64,000 nt of DNA from Cryptomeria japonica (lineage: Eukaryota; Streptophyta; Pinopsida; Cupressales; Cupressaceae), in contig NC_081414.1 of the NCBI RefSeq assembly GCF_030272615.1, forward strand, positions 781,610,119 to 781,674,118, given 5' to 3'. This document shows positions 23,310-36,718 of this stretch, piece by piece. A program made the position numbers and the translations under genes. The notes under the pieces were generated by a model, which worked only from the letters and a program-made list of their open reading frames with translations, made no database searches and was not told where the DNA came from. Position 1 is the stretch's first letter. Each line of letters starts with the position of its first letter.

Positions 23310-25713
23310 ATGACGATTAAGTTTTTGGTCTTAGTAATTACTGTGAGTATTGCAGCGCATAATTCCAGTGGTGTGATTTTGGATCGTGGAGATACGCTTC
23401 GATTGGGGGATTCGCTCACTGGAAATCAGACGCTTATTTCCAAGAATGGCACGTTTGCCTTGGGATTTTTCAGTCCCAAAGGAACAAATAATTGGTCTAT
23501 TGGCATGATGGCATCTGGTATACCCTAATCTCTCAAAAGGCCACAGTTTGGGTGGCTAACAGAGAAAATCCTGTCAGAAACATGCCCGGCGTTCTCAGAT
23601 TTTCAGAAAATGGTCATCTCAGATTGTTTGATGGAAAGGGCCGGTCGGTTTGGTCAACTGCTGTTGGCCAGAAAGGATAACGAGCTATAATAACAGACTC
23701 TGGTAATTTTATTATGATGGACACCTACAAATCTGCAATTGTTCGGGAGAGTTTCGCTCATCCGACAGATACATGGCTGCCTGGCATGAAGATGTGGAAA
23801 GGCATGACAATAACTTCCTGGAAGAATACTTTGGATCCTGCAAGTGGGCTCTTCTCTTTCCGAATGGACATGTCTCCGGGAAAGACACAGATGATAATGT
23901 TCTATAATAACACTGTTCCATATTGGTCCAGTGGAGAATGCTCTGGGAATTCTTGTACTAAGGTTCCCGAATTGCAAGTCAAAAAGAAAGTTCTAGCGTC
24001 CTCTGTGAGGCTTTCTCCTTCAAGAATATACATTGCTTTTGGCATTAGCCCGATAGATCATACCCTCACGGGACGATTCGTGTTAGATGAGAACGGCGAA
24101 TTACAACTGTACTTCTGGATGGATGATGGTAGATGGAGTATGAGGTGGTCGATGCATCGAGGTCAATGCAGTGACTATGAAATCTGCGGAACGTATGGAC
24201 TTTGCAATGCGAATGATGTGTGTAGCAGTGTCCAGGGCTTCACGCCCTACAACGACTCTCGAGGTTGGTGGTCAAGTGGGTGCTCTCGGCGAAGACCCCT
24301 GCAATGCTCTGCTACAGAGGGCACAACCGACGGCTTTTTCGAAGCCAAGAACCAATACTTAACTGAAAAAGAAGCCCTCATAATCAACAACGAGCCGACA
24401 CAGCAAGGCTGCCAGAATGCTTGTCTCAACAATTGCTCCTGCACAGCCTTTGGTCTCGCTATTTCTGATCAACCCGTCTGTAGATTGTGGTTTGGCAATT
24501 TATGGGGAATGCGCGTTTCATCAGGGGGCCAATCCGTCTTCATTAGGCTGGCTTCTTCTGAGTTGCGGCACTCCACGTCAGAGCGAAGGAACAAAAGTTC
24601 TCGCCTTACTATTTTACTTTCGGCCGCCGCATTCTTTTTTGTTGTTTCAGCTCTCCTGTTAACAACATTTATTCTGTGGAAACGTCGAAGACTGGTGAAG
24701 AAAAACGTGGAAGAGGAGGTGCCAATGTCCCTCAAAAAGTTCAGTTACAAAGAGCTGAGAATTGCAACGGAGAATTTCAAGCATAAATTGGGTAGCGGAG
24801 CATTCGGCTCTGTGTTCAAAGGAACTCTGCCGGACAACACGATTGTTGCGGTTAAAAGATTAGAGGGTTCCACGCAAGTAGAAAAACAATTCCGTGCGGA
24901 AATAATCACCACTGGCAGAATACAGCATGTGAATTTGATCAGGCTGTGGGGGTCTGCGTAGAACATTCACGAAGGTTACTTGTGTATGCCTACATGCCCA
25001 ACGGCTCCCTAAATTCCTTCCTCTTCTCCAAGTCGGAAGACGTGGAGAAGCTGTTGGACTGGACGACCCGGTTTCAGATCATACGGGGAACTGCACGAGG
25101 ATTAGTTTATCTCCATGAGGAATGCAGGGATCGCTTCATTCACTGCGATATTAAGCCTGTAAACATTCTCCTGGACGGTGACTTTAGCCCAAAGGTGGCA
25201 GATTTTGGACTAGCGAAGCTGGTAGGTAGAAATTTCAGCCGCGTACTGACAACCACAAGAGGAACTCGTGGGTACTTGGCTCCCGAGTGGATCTCTGGCC
25301 TTCCTATCACTCCCAAGGTGGACGTATACAGTTTTGGCATGACGCTTTTGGAAATTCTATCAGGCCGAAGAAATTTGGATTTAACAGTAGAGGACAGTAG
25401 GATGTAATTTCCTACCTGGGCTTCATCTCAAATTCAGAGAGGAAACATATTGGGAGTTGTGGATGCAAGAATAGCAAGTGAGGTAAATACCGAAGAGGTG
25501 AGAAGAGCTGCTGTCATTGCTGGGTTGTGCATTCAAGACGATGAGAATCAGAGGCCAAGCATGAGTGAAGTGATAAAGATACTGGAAGGCACGATGGAGG
25601 CTTCTGTGCCACAAATTCCAAGGTCTTTACAGGTCCTAGCAGGTCAGGTGGACGACAATGATAGCTGCAGTCAACATGTTTCCATAGCAAATGGTTCCGT
25701 ATATACAAAATAG
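23310..25713 (+). pseudogene. G-type lectin S-receptor-like kinase pseudogene (copy 2)
   Basis: It is collinear with the intact copy 1 over its whole length: signal peptide, lectin, S-domain, PAN, membrane span and kinase. Four lesions disable it. An 8-bp insertion at about 23505-23512 shifts the frame in the lectin domain. TAA at 23678-23680 replaces a Ser codon. A 1-bp deletion near 24952 shifts the frame in the kinase N-lobe. TAA at 25405-25407 replaces the Tyr codon in the C-lobe. Missense changes include a Cys-to-Ser in the EGF-like segment (CSSVQGF) and Glu-to-Val in the catalytic loop (HCDIKPVN). The 3' end keeps the same stop context as copy 1. Long open stretches remain, so loss was fairly recent compared with copy 3. 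It is bounded by inverted repeats. Confidence 0.95.
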
Positions 25714-25921
25714 TAGCCTGTTATAAACAAGAGGTTAGTGATAGACGCAAGGAATCTCTACGATGTATCTTCAATAATTGTGAGGGCATTTTTTTATATT
25801 TTAAAATATAAAGAATATATTTTCATTTCTATTTGAATATTAAAATATCAATAAATATTTTTAAAAATATAAATCATAATTGATATTAACATGCGTTATT
25901 AATATATCAAAATATATATAA

Positions 25922-26769
25922 CTAGCAATTGGACTTTGGTGTGTAATAGGTATGCTAAAGAGGTGTGGAAGATCAATTAGAGAAAATTTTGGTGCATTTT
26001 GCATACTTTTGTCCAGTGCGTAGGTTCAATTGACAGGCCATTTAAAAATTGTTGTTGTTTGTGCAAACAAGGTCTCAATCAAGAGGTGATAGCTTAAAAT
26101 GAATTATGCATCTAGTTATAGGGATCCAAACATGACTTTAAAAAAAAAATGAATCAAGAAGATAACTAGACTCCATTACCAACAGGATCATGTTATGTTT
26201 GTAGTGGGTGGAGAGGGAGATAGATATATGAATAGGTACAGAGGGAGGGAGAGGAAAGGAGAGAAATGAAGAAAGAGGAGAGAAGTAGAAAGATATAAAA
26301 GGAGGGAGTGATAGAGAGGGAGATAGAAGGAGAGAAGATGAGGGAGAGGGAGAAATAGAGATAGAAAGAGGGAGACAATGAGAGGGGGAGATAGAGAAAT
26401 TGAAAGATAAAGATACAAGAAGAGATATATAGAGAGAGCTAGAAGGATATATATAAAGAAATAATAGTAGAGATAGGGTGAATAATGAAAAGATACAGAT
26501 AATAAGATATAGATAGAGAGGGAGAGGAAGAGATGGGAAGATAGAGCTAGAGGGGGCTAGAGAGAGATAAAGGAGGTAATATAGAGAAGAAGAGAGAGGG
26601 GGGAGAGATAGACATAGAGATAGAGAGAGAGAAACATGGAGTGTGTGTGAAAGTGTGAGAGATATTAAGAAAGAGATGGGGATGAGTAACAAGGAGTGTG
26701 TGAACAAGATTTTGAGAGATATATAGATAGAGGATAGAGAAATAAAGAGATATAGAAATAGAGGGTAAT

Positions 26770-26803
<34 letters not shown>

Positions 26804-27387
26804 GTGAAGATTGAGAGGGAGATAGAGAGAAAGAGGTGTTGGTGTAAATAATTATTCATCATGGATATTATTACACATTACTTAAGTTTACTTAGGAAAT
26901 GCATTTCATAGTAGTTTGGGTATGCGACACTTGGGTGTTTGTGCCAACATTGTGATAGTGTGTGTAGGAGAATTTCCACCTTTCATGGACTTATCTTGTT
27001 GTTACACTCCGCATTCAGTGGGTGATCCACCTCATGTGGAATATTATATTGTGTCTCCTACCTACCCACACCTATTTCCTACCTACCCTTGTTTCTTATT
27101 GAGCCACATGTCATGTTTGTGTGCTCGCATATCCATAGCCTTGCCTATATAAGCATGCTCATCTACATTGTTTGTATGGGCAATCATTGAACATCTTTTG
27201 ATGATCTAGTTGATCATATTTTGCATCTTAATAGAATACACTTTATTCCTATCATCTATTTTGTTCTCTCTTATTTGTGCTTTCCATTTCCTCTAGATCT
27301 TTGCAAAATCTCACAAGAGGGAAAAGGTAAATAGAGAGATAGAGAGTGATGGAGAAATAAATTAAAATAAAAATTCAAAATATAACT
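25922..27387 (-). repeat. Right arm of the inverted repeat (GA-rich on the plus strand), interrupted by a solo LTR
   Basis: 25922-26200 is the inverted counterpart of the left arm; on the minus strand it ends in CTAG at its inner edge and carries GATGCATAATTCATTTTAAG. From 26200 to 26836 the plus strand is a long purine tract of GA, GATA and GGA variants, with an uninterrupted GA run near 26774-26800. The tract resumes at 27316 after the solo LTR and fades out before element 1 begins at 27388. Open frames on the minus strand here encode only Ser/Leu-rich low-complexity peptides. Confidence 0.7.
26837..27315 (+). mobile_element. Solo LTR (479 bp) with perfect 5-bp target-site duplication
   Basis: The element begins TGTTGGTGTAAATAATT and ends AAAATCTCACA, so it has the TG...CA ends of an LTR. 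AGAGG at 26832-26836 is repeated exactly at 27316-27320, the duplication expected of integrase. A TATATAA box lies at 27146-27152, inside CCTATATAAGCATGCTC, followed by a short R region. There is no internal sequence, so it arose by LTR-LTR recombination. It sits inside the GA-rich tract. The family (Gypsy or Copia) cannot be told from the LTR alone. Confidence 0.92.
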
Positions 27388-28627
27388 TGTTAGAAGCAAC
27401 CAAGAAGGAGGACTGAGAGGGGGGCATGAATCAGTCTTCATGCGATAAGAGAAGTTAATCACAAAACAAAACTAACAAACTGCAATAATAGGACAAATAA
27501 GAAAATTGAAAGTAATATGCACAAAACCAAGATTTTGACATGAAAAACCCGGTTAAGGGAAAAACCATGGTGGGAAGCTACCCATAGTAAGAGGATACTC
27601 TGGAGTAGTATGTAAAAATATTACAATGGGGAATGCACATGCATTCCTGCACACTGGCTAGAGCTCATTGCTCAAATATAATGGCCTGAAAAGCTTCAAC
27701 CCTCAAGAAAGTCTCACTCACTTACAGTAAAATTTAGACTACAATCCAAAAGAAATGAATTGAAAAAAAACATCTCCAAATGTTTGATCATAGTTCCAGT
27801 TAAGCACAACTGTCTGCTCTGCAACACCAAATTTCTCCACAATCATAATATTGAAGGATGAATCACTTGTTTCCACATATACCACTCTCTGATAATGTAG
27901 ACACAACATCAACACCTATATTACAAGAATATATCACCTATATATACCATTCATCAACCTTGATAACAAGGTCAGCTAAACCCTCAACCCTCAATTACAA
28001 AATTATATCACATGATAAAAATATCGACAATCGGACTAGTATTATGATTTAATAGCATAGCATGGAACTAAATCAAATTCCCAAATGCACAACTCCACTA
28101 GAAATCATGCGAAGATCAACCACAACACGTTGCACAACCAAGAAAATTGCATAACATAAACATCATCATCAGTTCATAGAAACCATCAAAAAATCGTACA
28201 ACGATAAATGTTGATCAACAAAACAAATAGGGAATGACTAGGAAACACCACCAAGAATGTTAGAATCATCAGGAACAGCTGCACCAATACCACTTATCAA
28301 ATCTTCATTGATCAACATCTAAAACTCAGGAATACAACTAATCAATAACTGTCACAAAGAAAGATAACTTGTTGATCACCAAATCATGATCCATCTAAAA
28401 TGAAGATACATAAGACCATCACTAGAAATATCCCAACATATCAGCACAAGATCTAATCACATCGGAATATATCAGAGGATATACCAAACTCTGCAAAATA
28501 GTGACCAGAAAAACAACACTGCAAACCAAATCATAAGATCTTCCCAAACTATAATCACTGGAGGAATACACAAGAATATGGTGACATCAATAACAACAAC
28601 ATATGCTAACAGTAGCAATGACCAACA
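27388..28627 (-). repeat. Element 1 3' LTR
   Basis: On the minus strand it starts TGTTGGTCATTG and ends GCTTCTAACA. It is collinear with 33064-34305. A related solo LTR lies at about 9286-10427. The right end abuts the polypurine tract. Confidence 0.9.
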
Positions 28628-28938
28628 ATCTCCCCCTTTGGCTTTGATGACAACATATGAATGTGAAAAACAATCAATGCAAAGGAAGAAGATATCACTA
28701 GCAAACCGTCAAGATAGATAAAACCATTTTTTACATGATTTCTCTCCCCCTTCAACAACAATGCCAAAGATCTCAAAACAAAAGACCAAACTCTACTCTC
28801 TCCAAAATAGGAACATGAATCACAAGAATCTCTCCCCCTATAATACAAACTACTCCACAAGAGGAGCAATACCAACTCATCAATTTGGATAAAAGGATAA
28901 GACTATGAAGTCCATTAGATTGATGCAACTCAATACAT

Positions 28939-29613
28939 CTAGTTCTCATCAGGAGGGGTGGATACTCCTAACTTGTCTCTCAAATAGACAAATGTATCTG
29001 CAGGCAAAGGCTTAGTTAAAATATCTACTATTTGTTCCTTTGTAGATACATACTCTAGTTTCACATTTTCTTCACTAACTTGCCCTCTCAAGTAGTAATA
29101 TTTGATTGACACATGCTTGGCCTTTGAATGTTGCACTGGATTTTTTGATATGTTAATAGCACTAGAATTATCACACTATATAATAGTAGGTTCATCATAA
29201 ATAACTCTAATATCCTCCAACATTTGCTTCATCTAGACTAGTTGAGTGTAATTACTAGCAGCAGCAATGTACTCAACTTTAGCAGTAGGTAAGGACACTG
29301 AATCTTGTTTCTTAATATCCCATGAAACCAACTTCTTACCCAAAAATAATGCTCTGTCGATAGTTCTCTTCATGTCATCAACGTCATCAACCCAATCTGC
29401 ATCAGTGTAGGCACACAACATGAAATCATCATTCCTCGGATACCACAAACCATAATCCATAGTTCCCTTTAGGTATATGAATATCCTATTCACAATAGTG
29501 ATATAACTCTCTTTCAAATCATCTTGATATCTAGAAGCCATGCACACAACATGCATAATGTCTAGCCTAGTCTGAGTAAGATATAACAGTCCACCAACCA
29601 TAGATCTATACAA
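28939..29613 (-). pseudogene. Element 1 Copia RNase H region
   Basis: 29613-29233 reads MYRSMVGGLLYLTQTRLDI, the junction of reverse transcriptase and RNase H, then AYTDADWVDDVDDMKRT. 29136-28939 reads the C-terminal end KAKHVSIKYYYLRGQV ... EQIVDILTKPLPADTF. Stops between the pieces break the frame. The end of pol lies about 310 bp before the polypurine tract. Confidence 0.85.
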
Positions 29614-29739
29614 GCTCTAATTAGCTTTAGGAGATTCATCATTCTTAGACAATTTAGAACCAGTCACCAAAGGAGTTCTGACCAGTTTGGAGTCACATAC
29701 TTAGTTTGAGATATAAATATACGTTTTTGAATCTGTGAA

Positions 29740-30500
29740 ATCTCCAAACCTAAGAAATATTTCATTTCATTAGTCATAGACATCTCAAATTATTTTTCAT
29801 ATCACTGAAAAACTTCATGCTCAAGTCATCATCACCTCCAACGATAATATCATCAACAAAGACTTCAACAATCAGGATGTTATCATTCTCTATCTTAAAG
29901 TACAGTTGTTGTAAGCAACACCTTTAGTAAATCCCAATTTCAACAAGTACTTATCTAATCTAGCATACTAGGCTCTATGGGCTTGCTTCAATCCATAAAC
30001 AAATTTATTCAACTTATATACCATGTCCCCATCATCTGATAATGAAAATCCATTAGGTTGTTCAATGTAGACTTCTTCCTCTAGATCACCATTCAAAACG
30101 ATAGATTTGACATCTATCTGATATACCTTGACATCTTTATAAGCAGCATACACAAGCAACAACCGAATAGCTTCAAGTCTGGCCAATGGAGCAAAAGTCT
30201 CCTCATAATTAATTCCTTCTTTCTAAGAATATCCTATGCAAACCAATCTAGCTTTATCTCTGACAACTTCATTGGCTTCATTCAATTTGTTTCTGAATAC
30301 CCATTATTACCAATAACATTCTTATCCCTAGGTCTAGGCTCAAGTTCCCATGTATTATTCTTTTCAATCTGATCTAGTTCTTCTTCCATAGCTCTCATCC
30401 AATTTTCCTCTTTACAGGCTTCAACAACATTTTTATGTTCAATTTTAGAGATCAAACATACTTCTTTAGTAGCTAACCATTTTGTAGTCATTAAACCTTT
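29740..30500 (-). pseudogene. Element 1 Copia reverse transcriptase
   Basis: 30491-30282 gives the linker ending EELDQIEKNNTWELEPRP. 30186-29968 gives YQIDVKSIVLNGDLEEEVYI and YKLNKFVYGLKQAHRA. The catalytic FVDD box is still readable near 29850 on the minus strand. Frameshifts and stops separate the parts, so no active enzyme is made. Confidence 0.85.
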
Positions 30501-30713
30501 ATTCTTATCACCAATAATATGATTTTTAGAGTGATTCAGTCTTACATACCTTAGAGTCTTCTAATTGTTTTGATTTTCAGGTTCTTGCACCTCTTCATTG
30601 GCAATAGAAACATCCGGGTTAACTTTCTCTACCATATCATTTTTCTTAGGCTCTTCAGTCTGAATGGGAGCTAAAACAATACGATGACCATCATCATAAC
30701 CACATGCTCTGAT

Positions 30714-31928
30714 CTACTTCCCAAGGTTCTCACCCACCTTCACATTTCCCATTTTCACTACCTTTCTCATTCTCTTATTGTAGCACCGATAGGTTTTTCT
30801 TTTAGTAGAATATCCCAAGAAAATTCCTTCATCACTTCTAGCATCAAATTTTCTTATATCCTCATCTCTCTTGATATAAAATCTACTACCAAATACTCTG
30901 AAATATCTCACAGTAGGAAGATGACCAAACCATAGCTCATAAGGAGTCTTATCAGTATCACCTTTGATATGAACTTTGTTGAATGTGTAAACAAAAATGC
31001 TAATAGCTTCTCTCTAGTATATCTCTAGAATTGTCCCTTCAATCAGCATAGTCCTTACAACATCGAAAGCAGTTTTGTTCCTCCTTTCAAGGACTCCATT
31101 TTGCTAAGGGGTTGTAGGACCAGATAATTGTCTTATAATCCCATGCTTCTTATAGAATGAATCAAACTCACTGGAAAATAATTCTCCACCTCTATCAGAT
31201 CTCAAACACATCATCTTCAAACCGAACTCAGTCTCCACCTTATCTTTTAATATCTGGAATTTGTCCAATGCTTCTTATTTCTCCTTCAAAATGACAACGC
31301 ACATCATCCTGGAACAATCATAAATTAGTAGTATAAAATATCTATCAATCTGCACACTTCTAACATTTGTAGGTCCAAATAGGTTAGTATGCACAAGATC
31401 TAGCAGTCCATCTAATGTATACTATTTTCTCTTGAAATAAATCTTTGTTTGCTTACCTAGCTGATATTCCTTACATACCGGATTAGCTGGCTTAACAATA
31501 TTAGGTATATCTATAACAACTTGTGTAGAACTAATTTTAATCATTGAATCAAAATTTACATGACACGTTCTCCTATGCCACAACCAATTCTCGTCAATAT
31601 AATAAATCAAAAAAAATTTCGCACCAGGATTCAAGTGAAAAATGTTACCTTCAATCTTAGTTTTAGATGCAATCTCTATACCAGAGGCATTTAGGATCTT
31701 GCATTTTCCATCTTTGAATTGTAGATCATAACTTTTATCAACCATTTGCCCAACAATCGAAAGATTATGCATCAAACCTTCAACATACAAGAGATCATCA
31801 ATGTTATTCTTATAATCAAAAGAAATAGAACCTCTCCCATGGATCACACAGGATTCATCATCTCCAACTTTGACTATTCCACCATCATATCTTTCCATAC
31901 TCACAAATTTGTTTTTATCACTGGTCAT
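30714..31928 (-). pseudogene. Element 1 Copia protease end, gag-pre-integrase and integrase
   Basis: Upstream of 31928 the protease motif reads as Asp-Ile-Gly instead of Asp-Ser-Gly. 31928-31422 carries the region up to the zinc-binding WHRRTCHVNFDSM block and CKEYQLGKQTK. The integrase core continues to about 30940 through several stops. 30911-30714 has the end segment RYFRVFGSRFYIKRDED ... YSTKRKTYRCYNKRMRK. Confidence 0.8.
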
Positions 31929-31984
31929 ATGACGTGAAGAACCAATGTCAATTACCCATTCATCTTTCTCTTCAACCTTAGCAG

Positions 31985-33022
31985 CTAAAGCTTTTTTCTC
32001 AATAGTACAACTAGTGGAATCAATAGGTACAGGTTCATCTTCCTTAATGGAAAGGAATAGAACTTCATGTACTTCTGATTCTTGATTTTTAATACCTTCG
32101 TTAGCAACATAATAATAGTTCTTTTGATTCCTATACTTTTGGTTAGGCTTGTAAGGCTTATCATACTTCTTATTCTTTTCATATGTATCATTCCTATCAT
32201 ACTTATCAAATTTATCATGTCTGTTGTACTTAGCATTCTCTCTGGGAATATAGAAGAAAAATGTCCTATCTTATTACAAGAGAAGCATTTCAAACGCAAC
32301 TTTCCATGATAACGATCAGCTCCTTTATGAAATCTTTGGGCAATCAATGCTTCAAGCTCATCTATCTCTCTTTCTTACTCTTTCATTTCTCTTCTCTCTC
32401 TTTAATATCTAGATATTCTGCACTCATTAGGGTCATACCTCTTCTTATCGAATACAAATGCAGATTCTATAAATATATTCTCAGACATTCCATGTGATTC
32501 TCCAAATTCACTTAGGTCAAATGCAACAATCTTTCCAACTAGCATATCTCTTGTCATTGTAGTTACACTACAGATCTCATCAATAGCAACAATATTATAT
32601 TTATAAGTTAGAGGCAAAGATCCTAGCACCTTAGCAACAATTTCATCTTCCTCAATGGTTCCACAAGTACATATGATACCTAGGACAAGATCATTTACCT
32701 TAGCCATGAAAGGGTGTATGTTCGCATCATCTCCTATCTTCAATGTCTTATATTTTCCTTTCAAACTTTGTAGCTTAGAAAATTTCAATTGTTTATCACC
32801 TTCATATAGGATCTCAAGCTTCTCCTAGATCTCATGTGTGGTCTGAAGTCCCATTACATTTGTCATCTTAGAATCAGTCAAGGCACTAAGAAATGCTTCC
32901 TTCGCTCTAATATTATCTACAACTTCCATCTGGTGCTTCCATATAGCATAGTTACTTCCATCAAACATCATATTGCCCTTCTTAAAGATAACACCTTGAG
33001 TTTCCATCCTAGATCTCCTCAA
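31985..33022 (-). pseudogene. Element 1 Copia gag with damaged zinc knuckle
   Basis: 33022-32825 gives the gag start (FDGSNYAIWKHQMEVVD) and 32788-32402 the UBN2-type body. The stop between them sits where 'ATC TAG GAG' most simply replaces a Trp codon. 32347 onward has the zinc knuckle CFSCNKIGHFSS, in which the final Cys of C-x2-C-x4-H-x4-C is Phe. An open but non-functional remnant. Confidence 0.85.
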
Positions 33023-33063
33023 ATATCTAAGCTTCTACCGGAGGATCTATCTCTGATACCAAT

Positions 33064-34305
33064 TATTAGTAGTAACCAAGAATGAAGACTCAGTGGGGGG
33101 ATGAATAAGTCTTCACTAGATAAGAAAAGTTAATCACAAAATAAATCTGATAAATTGCAATAATAGGATAGATAAGAAAATTGAAAGCACAACACATAAC
33201 ACAAGGATTTTGACATGGAAAAATGGGTTAAGAGAAAAACCATGGTGGGAACCTACCCATAGTAAGATGATACTCTATAGTAGTATGTTCAAATATTACA
33301 ATGGGGAATGCACATGCATTTAGGCACACTACCTAGACCTCACTACTCAAATATAATGGACTAGAAGGATACAACCCTCAGGAAAGTCTCACTGACTTAC
33401 ATTAAGATTCAAACTACAATCTAGAAGAAGTGAACTAAAAGAATAGCATCTCCAAATGCCTGATAATAGTTCCAGTTAATCACAAATGTCAACTCTGCAA
33501 CACCAAATCTCTCCACAATCACAATACAAAAGGATGAATCACTTGTTCGCACATATACCACTCTTTGATAATGAAAACACAACATTGACACCTAAATTAC
33601 ATGAATATATCACCTATATATACAATTCATTAACCTTGATAACAAGGTCGGCTAAAGCCTCAACCCTCAATTACAAATTTAAATCACATGATACAAAGAT
33701 CAATCACCAGACCAATATAATTACTTACATAGCATTGCATGGACCTAAATCAAATTTCCAAATGCACAACTCCACCAAAAATCATGACAAGATCAACCAC
33801 AACACGCTGCACCACCAGTGAAATCACATAACACGAAAATCATCACTGGTTTATAGAAAGCACCAAAAACTCGTAAAATTGATAAATGGAGATTGCCAAA
33901 ACAAATAAGACATGATTAGGAAATGCTTAAAAGCATGTTATAATTATTAGGAACAACTTCACCAATACCCCTTATCAAATCTTCATCGATCAACATCTGA
34001 AAGTCAGGAATCCAACTAATCAACAACTATCATGAAGAAAGATAACTTGTAGAGGACAAAATCATGATCCATCTGAAATGAAGATATACAAAATTATCCC
34101 AAGCAATATTGTAAAATCTCAGCACAAGATCTTATCACACCAGGATACATCAGAGGATATATCAAATTCTAAAAAATAGTGATAAATAAAACAACGCTAC
34201 AAATCGGATAATAAGATCTTCCCAAACTGCAATCACCGGAGCAATACACAAGAATATGTTGACATCAATGGCAACAACATATCCTAGTAGCAACAATGAC
34301 CAACA
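33064..34305 (-). repeat. Element 1 5' LTR with adjacent primer-binding site
   Basis: Collinear with the 3' LTR; its inner terminus reads TATTAG on the plus strand where the partner has TGTTAG, so the terminal dinucleotide has mutated. Two bases separate it from the primer-binding site at 33051-33061. Confidence 0.9.
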
Positions 34306-35052
34306 ATATCCAAAATAACTGTTCTACAATAAATTACTATTTTTTAATTGATAATAACCTTATAATTTTATTAAAATATCATTTAATTTCACATTCAAGT
34401 TCAATAGATGGAAAAAATAGAACCACCCTTGCTAACCCTTACATTAACTCCCACCATTACCTAGACAAAAAAAATAGACTCTGAATAATCAAAATTGGAG
34501 ACATTGTCTAGTACCCACATTACGTTTTAACCTCCCCCCATACATATTGTATGAAACAAAGCCCATGAATACTAGGGATTATATACAAACCCTAAAATAA
34601 AAAATTCACAACAAAAACTTGCAAGCGTAGCCACTCCCCATAATTCATTCCTTCTATTTCTTCACCACTAGTCTTGTCAGATCTTGAAGCCCTGACCTAA
34701 CTTTGGGATTCTTTTTGCACATACATTCTCACTCCACCAATGTTTTTTCTTGCTTCAAGTCTTGTGCATTCAAATACTCCATCAAAGATACCCAACCCAT
34801 TTGGTCTTCCACCCAATGTTCATCCAAGTATTCCCAAACACACTCTAGATAAGAAATGGTTGTACATTAGTTTTAACATACCCAAACTACCTCTAGTCTC
34901 CATGGTGCACTGACAAACCAACACCATGATCTACTATCACCAATATGACCATCATCCCACCATACTATTCTGGCCTCACACATTCATACATTCCTCTTAA
35001 GACCTCCTTCTTTGACACCAATTCCAAGCCCCATGGCATGAATATCGTGTAG
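34306..35052. other. Unassigned spacer between element 1 and the Tat-type LTR
   Basis: No coding signal. The stretch from about 34500 is C-rich with CCAC and CACTC words and could be part of an older LTR, but I cannot align it to another copy in the window. Confidence 0.4.
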
Positions 35053-36204
35053 TGTCCTAAACTATAATCCCTTAAAATTTTGTCCTTATTTGGGCCCTCA
35101 CCTTGGTGTTCATCCTCTAAGGCCTGATTGAAGTCTTGATTCTACACACACCATGCACCAAACTCAATATTTTCAACCTCTACACTTTCTTGCCCAAACT
35201 TTGGCATCCCTAATTAGTCAAGATCAGAGTGCCCTCACTCTAGTCTCCCAACCAGGGCCCATGTTTTGGGCCTCTCAACTGTAACTTGAAATGGATGGGA
35301 GCCTAAATCCCATGTCGGCTCATGTCAAAAAATTAATATGTTTTTTGACCAAGTATGTATAAAAGGAGGTTTGTCCCTCTCATTTTGATATCAATATTTA
35401 ATTAATCAATCAATCACACATATCAAGCATTCATTCAAATTTAAGTGAGCAAGTAATCAATCTTGTTTCAAGAATTGGATTACAAGTAAAGTCAAGATTC
35501 AAGAATTGGAGATGACATTCATGTTCTATGTTTTATGAATACATGAAACCCTAATTCATTGTTAATACAAATAAAACTTCATAAAAATGCATATCATTAG
35601 TGTCTTAGAAATTTTCATCATTTCCCTTAAAAGGAAATCATTTCCATTATAGAAATCATTTACATTTTAATTCTATTTCATAGTTAATTCAAAAAATGAT
35701 GTTTAACAAAAGGCAAACCCCTATTCCCAGCCATTTTACCTTCTCTATTGTGTGTAAGAATAGGTACAGAGATGCAATTTTCAGAATCGATATCATTCAT
35801 AGAGATGAATAGTTTCCCCTTTGGATGATGAAAAGTTTGGAGAACTAGAGCGACAGACATTCTGGTCCTGACAATTTAGGATGACCTTTTGGACATAGAT
35901 CCAAACACTCACATATTGCTCAGATCCAGGTTCATAGCTCCATTCGACAACTGTATCTCATTGTTTATGCATAATTATTTTAAATTCAACACATTTACCC
36001 TATTTTCAACATTTTCACTATTCAACCTAAAAAGAGGGAATCAATTCTTCACTAGTGAGTATAATCAGAATTCTTAGCCCTATCTTTGTTGGACTGAGGC
36101 TAGATCTATTGGATTCACCCCTCTTTAATGTAATTGGTCCCTAAGCAAAAATTAGGTGTTTTGCTACATCATTGGGTGAAACCCTAATTTTTCACCATAT
36201 TACA
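35053..36204 (+). repeat. Tat-type Gypsy LTR
   Basis: It probably begins TGTCCTAAACTA and ends CATATTACA at 36204. A TATA box TATAAAAGG lies at 35358-35366, followed by GAGGTTTGTCCCTCTC. Further blocks (AAGAATAGGTACAGAG, GAGGCTAGATCTATTGGATT, GGTGAAACCCTAATT) are shared with the copies near 13.5-14.4 kb and at the window start. TTTTGGTGAGCC follows directly and may be the primer-binding site. A gag remnant lies downstream. The left end is a proposal. Confidence 0.6.
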
Positions 36205-36718
36205 TTTTGGTGAGCCTGATGACTTGCTTATTAATTTCTAATTTATGCTTTTAGATATGATTGTTCATGTATTTTCAAATTCAAATTTACATTTGCAAAT
36301 TTAATTTTCAATTGAATTTCACAGGTTTAGAGGTTAAATTCATAAAAACCCTAATTTTTAATTCTAAAATTGAACTTTGGGGTCATCTAATTTGGATTAA
36401 TTATTTCAGATTTGATTATTCATTGAATTTAAAATTCAAAGGTGCACTCACAAATATAATTTTCAATTGAATTACATAATTTTAGTGGTTGATTTCACCA
36501 AGACCCTAATTTTTAATTCTAAAATATACTTTTGAGTTGCATAATTTTTCAAATCAATTTTTAGATATGATATTTATGATATGTATCTTATGATCTAGAT
36601 GCATTTTTATTTCAAATTTACACATTTAATTGCTTAAATACTTCGTTAATCAATCAATTTTATAATAAAATACATTGTTTAATTATAATTTTTAATTTCA
36701 AATTCAAATTTCCCTACT

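Larger units (their letters stand above)
27388..34305 (-). mobile_element. Ty1/Copia retrotransposon, element 1, complete but decayed
   Basis: The LTRs are 27388-28627 (3' LTR) and 33064-34305 (5' LTR), about 1240 bp each and roughly 15 percent different in the parts I compared, the oldest of the dated elements. The primer site next to the 5' LTR reads TGGTATCAGAG on the minus strand (33051-33061), fitting initiator methionine tRNA. The polypurine tract AAAGGGGGAGAT lies beside the 3' LTR at about 28628-28641. The internal region gives gag, protease, integrase, reverse transcriptase and RNase H in Copia order, full of stops. Flanks TAACT and ATATC do not match, so the target duplication has eroded or been lost. 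Confidence 0.92.

Noticed and set aside
26138-26862. Minus-strand open frames up to 189 codons, Ser/Leu/Tyr-rich
   Set aside because: They arise from the GA-rich purine tract and its variants.
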